Source: Adiantum capillus-veneris (Eukaryota; Streptophyta; Polypodiopsida; Polypodiales; Pteridaceae). From it: 64,000 nucleotides of DNA. The stretch is taken from the NCBI GenBank assembly GCA_014529385.2, contig CM043955.1:151700140-151764139 (forward strand), given 5' to 3'. The notes under the pieces were generated by a model. The model saw nothing but the letters and a program-made list of their open reading frames with translations. It had not been told where the DNA came from and ran no database searches. Numbering within the stretch: the first letter of the stretch is position 1; each line of letters starts with the position of its first letter. Below, in pieces: positions 46,789 to 59,900 of this stretch. The translations under genes were made by a program, and so were the position numbers.

Positions 46789-47560
46789 TTACAGTTTGCT
46801 AAGAAGACAAGAGCTCCTCTTTCCTCCAAATTTATCTTGCTTTAGGTTCCATGCTTGAAGATGCTCCTCTTTGTGTTTTGAACCTTGGAACCATCTTTGG
46901 TACAGTAGATGATGTTTTGGGCACCCAAATTTGAATCGGCTTGTCCTTAAGCTGTGCTTTTGGTACCCAAATTTTCCTGACTCCTTGCATGCTACTTGTA
47001 GCATTTACTTGTCTATAGGATGGAGAAGATTGATTTCTTCATGGTTTGCTCTGCTGGTAACCTCCTTTCCATTCCTCTTTGCTCGATGCAATTGGAATAA
47101 TGAGTTGTCTGCCTTTAGGTGATAGCTTGAGCTGATTGGTATCCCAATCTGGTACTGCCTTGTATGTTAGCATCCATGAGATTCCAAGAATCATTGTTTC
47201 ATTCATGTGTTCATCTGGTAAGCATACAATCTGATGAGGGCATGAACATCCATGTAATATCACATTTAAGTTGACTACTCCCAGTGTCGGTGTTGGGTTC
47301 TTGTTGCATCATTTAATAGTCGATATTTTTGCTGTCAAAGATTGACTTGTTGCTTTCGTGTATATGGAATAACTGACTGCATTTACCCAAGCTCGTGTAT
47401 CAACCAATGCATTTGTGCTATGATTGTTTAGTTGTACTTTGATGCGAAGGTCCATTCCATCTAACCATTCATCATCTGTTGACACGGCATCTTTCTGTAA
47501 TACCCATAGTTGGTCATCTAGTTCCAGAGGGTTGATGGGAATAGGTATTTGTTGATTTAA
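46789..47560 (-). pseudogene. Second aspartic-protease-like segment fused after the integrase start
   Basis: From about 47560 the integrase-type sequence (EDEYIPIIEQAHAGL) changes to DLRIKVQLNNHSTNALVDTR (active-site-like VDTR at 47393-47404, where VDTG is usual), followed in another frame (47263-47039) by CLPDEHMNETMILGISWM and a DWDTNQLKL tail. This is the layout of a gypsy retropepsin. It differs from the protease at 50657-51169, so it probably came from another element by deletion or recombination. The frame at 47004-46789 is Cys/Lys-rich and unassigned. Confidence 0.55.
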
Positions 47561-48645
47561 TCCAGCATGTGCTTGTTCTATAATGGGAATATATTCGTCT
47601 TCATTTGCACAAAGGCGCAAATGTTGATATTTTTCTCTTCTATACAATTGGTTCCCAATAAGAGCATAGTCTCTTGCTTCAGTTTCAATTTCTCTTTGGC
47701 GGCGTTTACTCATATCCTCAGGAAATGTTTGGTTTGATAAGTAAGTAACTAGATAGTTACTCCACTTAGGAACAAGTGATATTCGGAAAAATGTCATACA
47801 AGGTATGGGTGCTTCTTTCTGGCATTGAGGACATTTTTTTTACAAATGAGTGAACATCACTCCTCATAGTTGGCCAAAATACTCCAAGTCTCAAGATCCG
47901 TTGCATAGTTTGGTCTTCCGCAAAGTAAATTCCTACTATGGTAATAGGTGCTTGACTTAGGTATTGGGTTTTCTCCTAAGGATTAATGCACAAAAGAGAT
48001 ATTCCATCTCGATTTTCTTTTGTATAGCCTTCTAGGTAGTAATTGATACATAGCCAATTGCTCAATTAATTTAGTTGTAATAGAAAGTGGTATTTGCAAA
48101 TCCACTTGAGCTATGGTCATCAATGATACCATATTTTTTGACCATCGGGTTATCATTTCCACGGAGAACAGATATGCATCTGGTAGACCATCGTCTACTC
48201 CCTTTGGTGGTTCTCCTAAAACAATCCTTGACAAATGATCTGCTCTTTGATGAGTGGTGTCCTTTTTCACAACTACAGGGAAATCAAATTCCAAAAGAAT
48301 AATGAACCATCTCACTATTCTTCCTGTGTTGCATGCCTTGTTGACCAAGTACATTAAGGCTTGGTGGTCCACAAAGAACACAACTTTGTTAGCCAATAGG
48401 TAATGTCTATACGTTTTTACGGCATAGATCATTCCTAATCCTTCCCTTTTGGTGGTTGTGTAGCTTTTATTTGCCATATCCAACTGTCTACTAGAATAAG
48501 AAATAGGAAAATCAATTTTCCCATCTCCTGGTTGAGCTAGGATACACCCAATGGAAAACTTGGAAGCATCTACATGTATGTGGAATATCTTATTCCAATC
48601 TGGTGCTTCCAATATTGGACATGCATGTGTACGTGGGTTTTGCAA
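47561..48645 (-). pseudogene. pol: Gypsy-B RNase H and start of integrase
   Basis: 48645-47983 is RNase H: FHIHVDASKFSIGCIL (Asp), TTKREGLGMIYAV (Glu), VVFFVDHQAL (Asp) and HQRADHLSRI (Asp), so all four acidic positions are present. It continues, after a frame break, into SLVPKWSNYLVTYL and LCANEDEYIPIIEQAHAGL (47797-47560), the segment that leads into the integrase zinc finger. The His-Cys finger and catalytic core are missing. Confidence 0.85.
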
Positions 48646-49515
48646 TTATAGCATACACATAAATGAATCGTCTATAATATCCAGAATGTCCCATGAAAGT
48701 TTGAACCCCTTTGACTCTTTTCGGTCCAGGCAAATCAGCAATAACGCGAATTTTATCCATATCAGTATTAGCTATGCCATTTTTAGAAACTATATGTCCA
48801 AGAATTTTTCCTTGTCTACCCATAAATGTGCACTTTTCAAGATTTAAGCAAATCCTATAAAGTCTACCTTTTTCGAATACCTTTCTGAGGTGTTCAAAAT
48901 GATCAGCCCGGATTGATGAATGTACACATAGATCATCCATATATACTTCCAAGAAATTCCAAAGGTATTCCTTAAAAGCATGGCTCATCAATCTTTGAAA
49001 GGTGGCAGGAGCATTAGTTAACCCAAAAGGCATAACCCGATAGGAAAAAGTACCCATTTAGTTGCAAAAGAAATTTTATGCTAATCTTTGGAGTCAACCA
49101 AAAGTTGATTGTATCTCGAAAAGCCATCTAAAAAGCTGTAAGATTATTTTTCTACAAATCGTTCTAAAACATGTTTAGTGATTGGAAGAGGAAAGTTGTT
49201 TCTAATGGTAGCTGCATTCACTTTCTTGAGATTGACACACACTCTTAATTTTCCATTTTTCTTGGGTACTACCACAATGGGAGACACCCAATTTGTGTGT
49301 TCAATTTCAAAAATGAATTCGGCTTACTTTAGCTTTTTGATCTCTTCTTTGATCTTTCTAGAAAATGTTTCATTATAAGTGTATGGCCTTTGTCTACTTG
49401 GTTTTGCATCATCTCTCATAGGTATGATATGTTGACAGATTTTTGGATCAACACCCTTGAGATCATTATAAGACCAAGCAAAGATATCTCGGTATTCTTT
49501 CAGTAAGCTTAACAA
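48590..49515 (-). pseudogene. pol: Gypsy-B reverse transcriptase, several stops
   Basis: 49515-49324 holds the N-terminal side (EYRDIFAWSYNDLKGVDPK). The stretch 49320-49060 carries NWVSPIVVVPKKNGKLRV with in-frame stops. 49057-48590 holds SYRVMPFGLTNAPATFQRLM, the catalytic YMDD (in LEVYMDDLCVHS, about 48940) and the thumb QTFMGHSGYYRRFI. The catalytic box is intact; at least three stops interrupt the domain. Confidence 0.85.
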
Positions 49516-50656
49516 AAGCTCTTCTTCTTATTCCTTCAAGTCGTTTGCAATGTAGGTAGGTCTAGGCTCTTCTCCTGGTTCGGCCAGATCTATCTTTTTT
49601 GCGTTTTCAAGTCCTTTGTAGGACTCGCCCTATTTTTGTAGTTTGCTGACAGGTTGTTCAACTATGATTTTTTGTTCCTAGAGAGTATATTTTTGTAATG
49701 GGATGGAACACTCATTACATCTTTAACCTTCCTCCTCAGTGGTTTCCATTTCAGTTGCATATATCTCCTTTAGAGATTTCTTCAGCTCTTGATAATTCTT
49801 TCTTCGTTCAACTCGTGTCATGGTTGAATCCTTGTCTTGGTATTTAGGTTTTTCTTGAGTTTCCTTTCTTGTTTTTCTCAAAGTTTTCAATATTTCCTGC
49901 TTTTGTTTAAAGGATATCTACCAGATTTTGTCTTTGACACGATTATGTGCATCTATCGGCATCAGAAAGTGTGTTCTACTAGAGACTAATGGCATTGGTC
50001 TAGATTTCAAGTTTCTCGTGTCTCTTTTTCTTCTGTACCATTTCTATCTTCTAGGTTTTTGGTTTGGAAAGTCAAAAAACTTTTCCTCCCCTCCTTTCAT
50101 GAGTAGTTTATCTCTCACATGTTCTTTTTCCGACCCTGAATCATTTGAGGTATCTGAATCTTCTTCTAACTCATCTGTTGCATCATAGTAGAGGTCTGCC
50201 AAAGACTTGTTGAGCCTTCATCAAGTACTTGGATTCTTGAATTTCGTCTTCAATGTGAAGGGTTGAGATCATTTGTATGGGAATTATGTCATAGCCATCC
50301 TCATTGCAAAATTGAGTAGGCATAGATGTATTTACACATACATCCATTGTTGCTAGAATTTGAGTCCACTGAAATGGCTCAAACAAATGTTTCGAAAAGG
50401 GTTCAGGTACATAGGCTTCATCTATGTAATCCCTTTCTAAGACATTGTTCTTGTTTTAAGCTCCCGTTTTCTGAGGCTCCGCACATCCAAATAGGTGTGT
50501 CTTTGTTCAACCAAGATGGAAGCTTAGTTTCAGCCGAAGAGGCTGAGTCAAATTCTTGTATGGGCGTTTTCATGACATCTCGATAAGTGTGATCGTTTAG
50601 ATTAACCCTTGTTATTGCTTCAAGTACAGATAATTGTTTTCGCAATCCTGGAGAAG
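49516..50656 (-). pseudogene. pol: Gypsy-B linker between protease and RT
   Basis: Short minus-strand frames (50386-50183 and 50645-50418) fall between protease and RT. They are acidic and lack a named domain. This spacer is usual in plant gypsy polyproteins. Heavily broken. Confidence 0.5.
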
Positions 50657-51169
50657 TTATACTTGTCGCATGAAAGGTCTTCCCAAGATGATTTTGTAAT
50701 TGAGTTTCTTTCCAAAGTCCACTATTGCAAAAGTGTGCTGATAATCAATCCCACAGAAATTAACTATCACCCTTTCAAGTAGTCCTAAGGGTCTTTCAAT
50801 GTGTCCATCAGTCAATTGCAATTTCATTTGAGTTTGTCTAATGGTTGGTTGTCCCCATGATTCCCATACCGCTTTCGTGGCTATGGCTATGCCTTCCCTA
50901 CTATCAGGTATTGTCATGGTTTCTTCATCATTATATCTCACCGAAAGGGTTGTGTTTCCTTCTTCCCCTTCGTAGTATTCTCTGACTTTGTTCATTGGAA
51001 CAGATCTAATCTCTTTGTTATCCAATTCGTGTTTCAATTTTCCCAAATTTTTTACGATTAGGCCTATTATCCCCACCTTCTCTAGAGTTTTCTGTAGATC
51101 ATTCCATAAATATGGTCTAATTTTTAATAGTTCTCCTAAAGTAAGAGTGCATTGAATGGGTGTAGACAT
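50657..51169 (-). pseudogene. pro: Gypsy-B protease region
   Basis: A 170-codon frame ending in a retropepsin C-terminal half: QMKLQLTDGHIERPLGLLER, FCGIDYQHTFAIVDFG and YKIILGRPFMRQ. This LADG...PLGL...ILGRPFL pattern is typical of plant gypsy proteases. The active-site DTG expected upstream is not seen; the corresponding stretch reads IATKAVWESWG, so the catalytic loop seems lost. Confidence 0.7.
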
Positions 51170-51192
51170 GATTGAATGGATGTTGTCTACCT

Positions 51193-52609
51193 CTATGGTA
51201 TGTTCTGCTCTTTTATTTGAGTGGTTCTACACACTATGGATTCATCTTCGTTATCTCCCAAGTAAGAGGGTAGCGTTTTCAAAGTCAATGGTCTAGACAT
51301 TCCTGAAGCTTTAGATCCACAATCCCCATACAAGGATTGTACATCTATATCCATATTAGGAGGTAGATTGTCTAAGAAAACTTCCTCTATAGGAGCTGAC
51401 TTCAAAGTTAGGCTCCCATCATTCATCTCTCTAATTTTTTTCCATAAGTGTCCTAGCTAGTCTTCTTCTAAGAATGGAGGCATCTGCACTGTCATGCACT
51501 ATGAGTTTCGGCTCTTTATTTCAAGGTGGGGTTCTACCACCACTGGTTCCTGCCACAAGCTCCTCAGGTTTTGCCATACTCTTGAGCTTGGGTTTTTGTT
51601 TTTCTAGTATTTCTTGAGTAATTATTACCAAATTTTGATAAGCTTCAAGCTTAGCTACTTCCATATCTGGAGAAGAATAGCTTTTCCATTTGTTTTCCAT
51701 GTTTTGTCCTACTTTAAGTCCCGCTTGGTAAGCTTCCAAGGCTGCATTGATTGGCTCAAAAATTTTGTCTACCAAAATTCTCCAGATTTCACTATGGTTT
51801 CCTTGATTTCACTTCCAGTTTATTTCACTTTTTCCTGAAATAGTTTCTTGGATTTCTCCTTGATTTCAGTCCTTTGTTTTTGTTTTCTCATCTCATACCT
51901 TTTGCTTCTGCTTCTTTTGGTCTTTTGAGAGAAAATTTAAGTAATCATTAGAGGAGTTACGTTTCTTTTTATTAGTTTAGGCTCTGGTGATTACCTTGAT
52001 TGGAACAATAGCTTCACTCTCAGATGAGCTACTAGGTATCACTTGGACTATGTTCACTATTGTTTTATTCTTGTTTAAATGATTTTTTTGACAATCTTCA
52101 CGGAAGTATCCTCCCTTTTTGCAACATTGTATGCAAAACGCTTCAACTAGCTTAAGGTTCTTCTCAGGCTCTAGCACTCATTTTTCCATTGATCATCTGC
52201 ACCACAATTATGACAGTTTCTAGATCTTGGCTTAATCATGGGTCTTACCATCAAAGGTCTAAAACCTTGATTAGCTACGTAGTACATTGGTGCAAGCTCT
52301 GGTGTAGTATAAGTCACAGGTTCTTCCACTGGTGGTGGATGTGAATTATACCAATCTCCTTCTACCATTACTGTAGATGGACTAGGCTCAGCATAGGGAG
52401 TAATAGGCACTAGTGCTTGTTCATCTATGACTCCTTGTAAATGCATGCACTTTACAGGCACTACATTATGTCCACGATATGGAGCTTGTTGACCCAACAC
52501 GGGTTGAGGTCTTTCCATACCCATCGGTGGTCGTTGAGCTGGGGCCATATTAGGCTGATATATGTACATGGATTGTCCTTGTGGCCTCATAAGCACGTAT
52601 TGAACATTC
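51193..52609 (-). pseudogene. gag: Gypsy-B gag C-terminus with zinc knuckles
   Basis: 52596-52171 is a Pro-rich segment ending CHNCGADDQWKNEC, a CCHC knuckle whose His position is Gln. 52177-51977 has CIQCCKKGGYFREDC, a second knuckle-like motif, also without a proper His. Frames 51775-51521 and 51426-51193 are acidic linker. The sequence is continuous with 58162 and beyond once C1 copy 2 is removed (CATTC duplicated). Confidence 0.7.
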
Positions 52610-52801
52610 TGAAGGAGTACGAGCGGAAGTGCGACACGAGAGAGAGTGCAAGAAGAAGAGTACGACGATATGGTGAACTCGCTCTACTGTAATGTGTAGA
52701 GCATAGTGAGTTCTTATTAGGTTTTTACAAAAGAATATGTGTACATACCTGGCGGCCCGCCCACTTACCTGGGCGACCACATTGGGCTTTATACCCCAAC
52801 A
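52610..52801 (-). repeat. C1 copy 2, 3' LTR
   Basis: 192 bp, TGAAGGAGTACG to ACCCCAACA on the plus strand; the polypurine tract follows at 52802-52812. Confidence 0.95.
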
Positions 52802-52890
52802 ACCTCCCACTTAAAGTCCAATGTGGTACTTTAAGTGTGAGAGAAGCTACTATACAATCTAATATACAAGAGATGTAGAGAAGTGATGTA

Positions 52891-55800
52891 CTACCCTACA
52901 CCTAACTGCTTGCGAAAATGCGCAAAGCTCTCTGAGGGAAGTCCTTTTGTAAGTAGATCAGTAGGATTTTCTGTGGTGTGAACTTTGACAAGCTGAAGTT
53001 GCTTATCCTCGAGCATTTCCCTGATGAAATGATACTTCACATCCACATGCTTTGTCTTTGAGTGGTAAACTGGATTGCGAGCCAATTGTATAGCACTTTG
53101 ACTATCACAATATAACACAGGCATCTCTTCTTTGATTCCCAAATTTGTTACTAGTAGATTAAGCCAAATTGATTCTTTGCATGCCTCTGATGCTGCAACA
53201 TATTCAGCCTCTGTAGTAGACTGAGTAACACAATCTTGTAATCTAGAACGCCATGATACTGCTCCACCAGCCAATGTAAAGACATACCCTGATGTAGACC
53301 TTCGGTTGTCTAAGTCACCTGCATAATCTGAGTCTGTAAAACCCTTTACACTTAGCTCCTGACTCCCATAGCATATACGCATACTCTTTGTAGCTTTCAG
53401 GTATCTCAATATTCCTTTCACTGCCTCCCAATGTTTCTTGCCTGGGTTTGACATGTATCGACTTACTACTCCCACTGCAAATGCAATGTCTGGGCGAGTA
53501 GCAATCATTGCATACATCAAACTACCCACTGCAGACGCATATGGAATCTTATCCATTTCAGCCTGTTCTGCCTCAGACACAGGACAATCTTGTTTGCTAA
53601 GTTTCACATATGGTGGCAATGGAACACTCAATGCCTTTCCCTTGTCCATATTGAAACGTTGCAAAACCTTGTCAATATACTCTGTTTGAGATAACCAAAT
53701 CAACTTCTTTGATCTCTCTCTCTCAATGCGAATACCAAGTATATGACTTGCCTCACCCATGTCTTTCATGTCAAACGATTTTGCCATCTTTGACTTCAAA
53801 GCTAAAATTTCTTCCAAGTGCTTGCCAGCAATCAACATGTCATCCACATACAAAATAAGGATCAACCAACTACCATCCTTAGCCTTCTTTGTACATAGAC
53901 ATTGATCAAACTCACTACGTTTGTAGCCTTGAGAAAGCATAAACTTGTGGAATTTATGGTACCATGCCCTCGGTGATTGTTTTAAGCCATAAAGACTCTT
54001 TAACAACTGGCATACCCAATCTTCCTTGCCTTTCTCAACAAACCCTTCTGGCTGTTGCATGTAAATTTCCACATCTAAATCACCATGCAAGAACGCTGTC
54101 TTGACATCCATTTGGTGCAACACCAAATCTAATATGGCAACCAATGCAAGAAAGCATCTCAATGTAGTCATCTTGACCACCGGAGAGAAGATTTCATCAA
54201 AGTCAATGCCTTGTTCTTGCTTAAAGCCCTTGGCAACAAGCCTTGCTTTGTACTTTGGCTGACTATCATGAGCGGTGATCTTATACCTGTAAACCCATTT
54301 ACAGGGTGGAGCCTTTTTGCCCCGTGGTAATTTAACTAGCTTCCATGTCTGGTTTTCATGCAGAGCTGTCATCTCTGAATGCATGGCCAATTGCCAATTC
54401 CCGGAGTCCTTCATTTGCACTGCTTCCTTGTAACATGAAGGCTCATTGCAATCAGTCAACATGACATAGTTCATAGATGGAACAAACCTATCAGGAGGTC
54501 GCGTGACACGTCCAGATCTACGCACAATAGGTGGCTCAGGCTCAGCCACAACCTGTGGTTCCACTCTATGCTGTCCTTGCTCCTCTTGAGCCCTGACATT
54601 TTGTCTTGCACGTGCAGGTCCATCTTCTTGGAAGACAACTCTTCTAATCTCCTCAACCCTCTCTGGTTTAGAATGATATTTGGATTCATTAAAGTGAACA
54701 TCATTGCTGCGGACAACCTTTCTGGATTCGGGATCCCAAAGTCTGTACCCCATCTCACCAGAATTACCATAGCCTAGAAAGATGCACTTTCTACTCTTTG
54801 GCTCAAGTTTGTTCCTAAATTCCTTTGGAACGTGAGTATATGCCTCACAGCCAAAGACTCTAAGATGCTTGTATGAGGGCATTTTGCCTGCTCATACCAT
54901 CTCTGGCACTAAATCCTTCTGCAAAACCTTGCTAGGAGATCTATTTACAAGATGAACAGTTGTTGATACAACTTCAGCCCAAAACCCATTTGGCAGCTAT
55001 GCATTAGACAACATACTTCTGACCTTCTCTTGTATGGTCCTATTCATCCTCTCAGCAACACCATTTTGAGGAGGATTGTAAGGAGAAGTAAGTTCACGTT
55101 TTATACCTTTTGAATCACAAAAGTCCTGAAAGGCCTTTGAAACATACTCTCCACCATTGTCAGTGCGTAAGCATTTAAGCTTCTTGCCACTCTGATTCTC
55201 CACAAGTGTCACAAAAGTTTTGAAAACACTAAACGCTTCATCCTTGTGCTTGAGAAAGTAAACCCATACTTTCCTCGAGTAATCATCTATAAATGTCATA
55301 AAGTAAGAAGCTCCCCCTAGAGATAGGTTAGGCATAGGTCCACACAAATCACTATGAACAAGTGCCAACTGTGTATCTCTTCTACTGCTTCTATGCTTAT
55401 GTGGCTGCTGTGTTTGCTTACCATACAGACAATGTTCATAGAATTCAAAATCATTAAATGAAAAGCCAGGCAAATAACCAGAACGAGACAAGATTTCCAT
55501 TCCCTTCTTGGACATATGTCCTAACCGGCTATGCCACAAAGAAACGTTCGGCTGCTCGGTTACATTGATTACATTTTTAGAGACATTTGATACATAAATC
55601 ATGTAAAGTCCTCCAGACTTTACTCCATGTGCTACTGTCATAGAACCCTTGGATATCTTCCACATGTTCTGTCCAAAAGTGGTGACGTAGCCACCATCAT
55701 CAAGTAAACCTATGCTGATGAAGCTCTTTGTAATTGCGGGAACATGTCTCACATTCTTCAACGTGAAAGAAGAGCCATTCTGAAACTTCAATTGAGAATC

Positions 55801-56871
55801 TCCAACACCTAAGATCTCACATGTCTGCCCATTGCCTAGCCGAACATGATCTTTAGTGGTCACATAAGAAGTAAACCACTCCTTGTTTGGAGACACATGA
55901 AGTGATGCCCCTGAGTCTATAATCCAGTCACTTAGTGCATTTCCATCAGATGCTGTAAGAAGAGCTGAGTCCATTGTATTCTTCAAGAAGTAGATGTCTC
56001 TTGACACTAGACTTTCATCCTCTGCAACAGTGTTTGTCACATTTATTTCTTGAATCTTCACTGAGGACTTGTTCTTCTCACCATGGTCTTCAGCTTTCTC
56101 TTTGCCTTTTTCTGCTTTCCATTCTCTGCAGTCTCTTTTCATGTGACCCTTCTTGCCACAATGGTAGCATTCTATGTCACTCTTGCCTTTAGCACTGCGG
56201 GACTTGCTACGAGAGTGATTCCTCTTTCCACCTTTGTACTTTTCTTTGGTCCTTCCCCTGACAACTAAGGCTGTTCCTTTGCCTTTGTCCATTGTCTTTC
56301 TATTGGTTTCTTCAGTAAGCAGACTTCCTTCTACACTTGCTATGTTCAAACCATCTGGAGGTGCAGAATTACTCAAAGCTGTGCGAAAAGTGTCCCAACT
56401 TTCCGGCAATGTGATCAACAATAACATAGCTCTAACAGGTTCATCAAACTTGACACCTTGAGCTGACAACTGACTATAGATTGTGTTGAATTCATTCAGA
56501 TGATTGGACATAGGTGTCCCTTCTTTCATCTTCAAGTCAACAAGCTTCTTAAGTCAGTATACATGTGAAGCTGCACTCTGCTTCTCATAAAGATCACTCA
56601 GCTTTAACCATGCTTGACAAGCCGACATCTTGTCTGCTACATTGAAGTAAACGCTTTCTGCCAAAGTCATCATAATGGTAGAAAGTGCCAATTCATCCAT
56701 TTCGCTCCATTCATCTTCGTCCATATCTTCTGGTTTTATCCCCTTGAGCTTTATAGGTTTTATCTGCTTCTGTTGTACCAACACGTGCCAAATCTGCTGC
56801 TTCCACAATGGGAAATTGGTTCCATCCAGCTTCTTGATATTGTAAAGAGCACTGTCCTGTGATCCAGCCAT
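52891..56871 (-). pseudogene. gag-pol: C1 copy 2 gag-pol polyprotein, three in-frame stops
   Basis: A single frame of 1327 codons from MAGSQDSALYNIKKL (56871), with stops at 56554-56556, 54997-54999 and 54892-54894. Domains: UBN2-type gag; CCHC knuckle CYHCGKKGHMKRDC (about 56128-56169); protease DSGAS (about 55906); pre-integrase (GHMSKKG, YEHCLYGKQ with the first Cys changed to Tyr); integrase core (HSDLCGP, FIDDYSRKVW, RTDNGGEY, NGVAERMNRT); RT with YVDD at 53839-53850; RNase H (AEYVAASEACKE, DSQSAI, TDLLTKGLP). No frameshift. The first and third stops replace Trp codons seen in Copia-2. Confidence 0.95.
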
Positions 56872-57954
56872 AGCTACGCTTCACAGTAGTTTACTTTCCT
56901 GGGAAAAATTCTGCAGAGTTTCCCCTGTAAACTGACCTCTGAACCAATATCAACCTGTCAAATGAACCAAGAAAGCTTCAGATTTTGAATAAATTTCGGC
57001 AGAGTCTCCTTTGTAAAATGGCTCTGGTGTACTCAAAAAACAGACCAAAAAACAGCTCAAAAACACTGTCTCTCTGACACTGTAAGCTGTGGGTAAACCT
57101 GTCCTGCACCTGTACTGTCTTTGATTGTCCTGTCACTATCCTGTAAGCATAGACTGCAACAATGCCTCAACGGCAGTAAAGCAAAGATGCAATCCCAACT
57201 GTCTAACTCACAGTGAATACATCCTAGCTGCCTATCTAAGGGTGCTCGAGGGATCGCTCCAAGACCTGTATCACCGAAATGATCTCAACATTCGAGAATC
57301 CCCCAGCTCAATAAAACCTCACTCGACCCTCAACAAAGGCTGCAGTAAATCTGACAGTATATAGACTTCCCACAATGTCATACATCCACAAATTTCCCAC
57401 TGTATACTGTAACCGCTGCGGCGGTTGTTTGCTGCGTGACTCACAGCCAGCAAACCCTCAACAGACATACATTATCTCTGACAATACATCCCATGTGGAA
57501 GTACCTGCAATGTTAGGATGAAATCTGGAATATCAAGCAGCAAACACAAGCTACCTGATGAACTGGTGGATGTCGCCTACAGTCTGTGTGTAGGTGCGCC
57601 CGTGTCGTATGTGACACGCCTCCAAGAACTGTGAGCCGTCCTTCGATGTGTAGACAGCCACAAATCAACACTCTGGGAGTGTCGATATCCTCAAAACCTG
57701 CAGTCGTAAGCCGAAAACCCCAAATTTGCAGAGTCGGATCTGCACCCGTCGAGACCACGTAGTCGAAAATGGCCTGCGCAGACCTTTGTTGAAGCCGAAC
57801 GGTGGCCGAGATGACCTCAGAATGAAATTCTGACAACACCAAGCCCTTCGAGCTCCCCCATGAGAGTTGGGGCCGCGTCTTTGCCTGTCGAATTTCACTC
57901 CAATCTGAGTTGGTGACTCTAGCCTCCTGCAGTGCTGCCCCGAGCCTCGATCTG
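56872..57954 (-). other. C1 copy 2 5' leader with double hairpin
   Basis: It matches 29087-30167. The double hairpin is at 57411-57455 (AACCGC/GCGGTT and GTTTGCTG/CAGCAAAC). The initiator-Met-type primer-binding site TGGTATCAGAGCT is at 57955-57967, minus strand, 2 nt from the LTR. Confidence 0.8.
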
Positions 57955-57969
57955 AGCTCTGATACCAGT

Positions 57970-58161
57970 TGAAGGAGTACGAGCGGAAGTGCGACGCGAG
58001 AGAGAGTTCGAGAAGAAGAGCACGACGATATGGTGAACTCGCTCTACTGTAATGTGTAGAGCATAGTGAGTTCTTATTAGGTTTTTACAAAAGAATATGT
58101 GTACATGCCTGGCGGCCCGCCCACTTACCTGGGCGACCACATTGGGCTTTATACCCTAACA
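57970..58161 (-). repeat. C1 copy 2, 5' LTR
   Basis: 192-bp partner of 52610-52801. Confidence 0.95.
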
Positions 58162-59900
58162 CATTCCCATCATACTTTGGTCGGTAATAGCACTCATTGG
58201 TCTCATAGTTGATCCATTTACCCTTGATTGCACACCATTTCTGCGGCCTAATTGGTTGTCCCTGTTGAGGTACCCCTTGTCCTGGTCCCCTCATAGGTGT
58301 TTTTTGCATGTTATTCATTTCATTCATCCTTTTGAGCATGTCTTCTATGGCTGTTAGTGGTGCTGCAGTAGCCGTTTCCACTTGTGCTAGTTTGGTGGAT
58401 GTTGTTTTCTCACTTAGATTATCCTTAGAGATATCTTCTTCATTGAGAATATCACAATTGTCTCCTAAGTCAATAGCATTTGACAAACACTCTTCTAGGG
58501 TCATATGCTTCTTGCTATACAATATAGCATGAAGTTCTTTGTTTAGCAGTCCCTCTAGAAACGATGATACTAGTCTTTCTTGTACAAATATCTCTAATTT
58601 TGGGCATCTTTCAATGCATTGTTTCATTCTAGTTGCACAATCCCTAGCAGACTCACCTTGTTTCTATTTGAAGCTATAGATTTGAGCTACAGTATTATGC
58701 TTGATCCCTGTTTTGAACTTATGTCTACAAATCCTTGAGCTAATGTATTTAAGTCCATGATTGACCTTGGTGGAATGTTTTGGAACCATGTCAGTTCTTT
58801 TCCTTCTAATGTCATTCCAAATCCCTCGAATTGAGTATGGAAATCAAATATGCACTATGCTCTTAGCACTTGTTTGAAGCTTGCTAAGTGGTCATATGGA
58901 TCCTTAGATCCACTCTATGTTCTGACCCATTTTTGAAAATCAACTGGTCTGACATGTCTATTTGGTTCAACTCTCGGTCTCCTGGCAGTTGGTTCTGTTC
59001 TGAGTCCTTCAAGCCAGTCTGTTGGAAATAGTGACCCATGTAGCCCTAGACTGGCTTAAGTGTCACCCGGTTTTCTTCGTGATGAGGTAGTTTTGGGTTT
59101 TTTAACATTACTCTCAAAAGAACTCTCTCAGAGTTCATCTCTTGGAATAGTTTCTGGTCCTTGGCCCAATATCCAATTCCTTATGGGAATACCCTTGGTA
59201 TTTGGTTTGTTCCACCTCCTCATGACTCATCATAACAAAGTTATTGTTATAACAATCCCTAAATAGATAGGTTGGTAGATTTGCTGATCCCTTATCTTTG
59301 ATTTTGAAGATATAGATGATCTTCATGGGTGTTAACTGTCCTGATTTGGCATGAGAAGTCCATAATAGATCTTTGACGTTTCTATCCTCCCAACAATAGA
59401 CTCCGATCCTAAGATTATCCGTGCTAAGCCATTTCAAAGGCTTCAAATCAACTCGATTCTATCCCTTGAATTCTAAAGTCGGTGGTCCTTCTTTTGCTAC
59501 CATATCTAAAATTATGGTATTTACTTCTAACCCCCATTTGTCTATCACGTTGTAAATACTGAGTTTCGTTGCTTTCCATGTATATTTTTCCTTGTTTGTT
59601 TGCCCTGATTTCCTCTTCAAACTCTATGCCATGGTCATCAATGCAAATAACATACTCTTCATTATGGAGATTAGTCTTATAAAAAGTGAGTATGTGCTTA
59701 TATCGCACTGTTGTTCTGATTTCTGAATGAGTTGAATAGGAAGACATTTCAGATGTTGATTCTAAAAAAGTGTCTGAGACTTCTTCAAAGATAGTGTCCA
59801 AGTGATCTCCTTGATACACACTCTCTTTAGTGAATACTCTAATAGCGGTCTCTCCAAATATGCCTTGATTTGCTAGTATACGACCAGATCTCAGGTTCAT
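58162..59900 (-). pseudogene. gag: Gypsy-B gag N-terminal and central part
   Basis: 59900 starts MNLRSGRILANQG, a start common in plant gypsy gag proteins. 59900-59448 and 59446-59135 are charged segments. The capsid-like core at about 58960-58640 shows FEGFGMTLEGKELTWF with stops, and 58627-58162 continues with LVSSFLEGLLNKELHAIL and a Pro/Gln-rich tail. Several stops and shifts are present. It continues across C1 copy 2 into 52609. Confidence 0.7.

Larger units (their letters stand above)
52610..58161 (-). mobile_element. C1 copia element, copy 2, full length
   Basis: 5552 bp with 192-bp LTRs (52610-52801 and 57970-58161; about six differences) and a perfect 5-bp target duplication CATTC (52605-52609 and 58162-58166). 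It is inserted in Gypsy-B gag, same strand. It has a complete set of primer-binding site, leader, gag-pol and polypurine tract. It serves as the empty-site reference for the insertions and deletion in copy 1. Confidence 0.97.
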
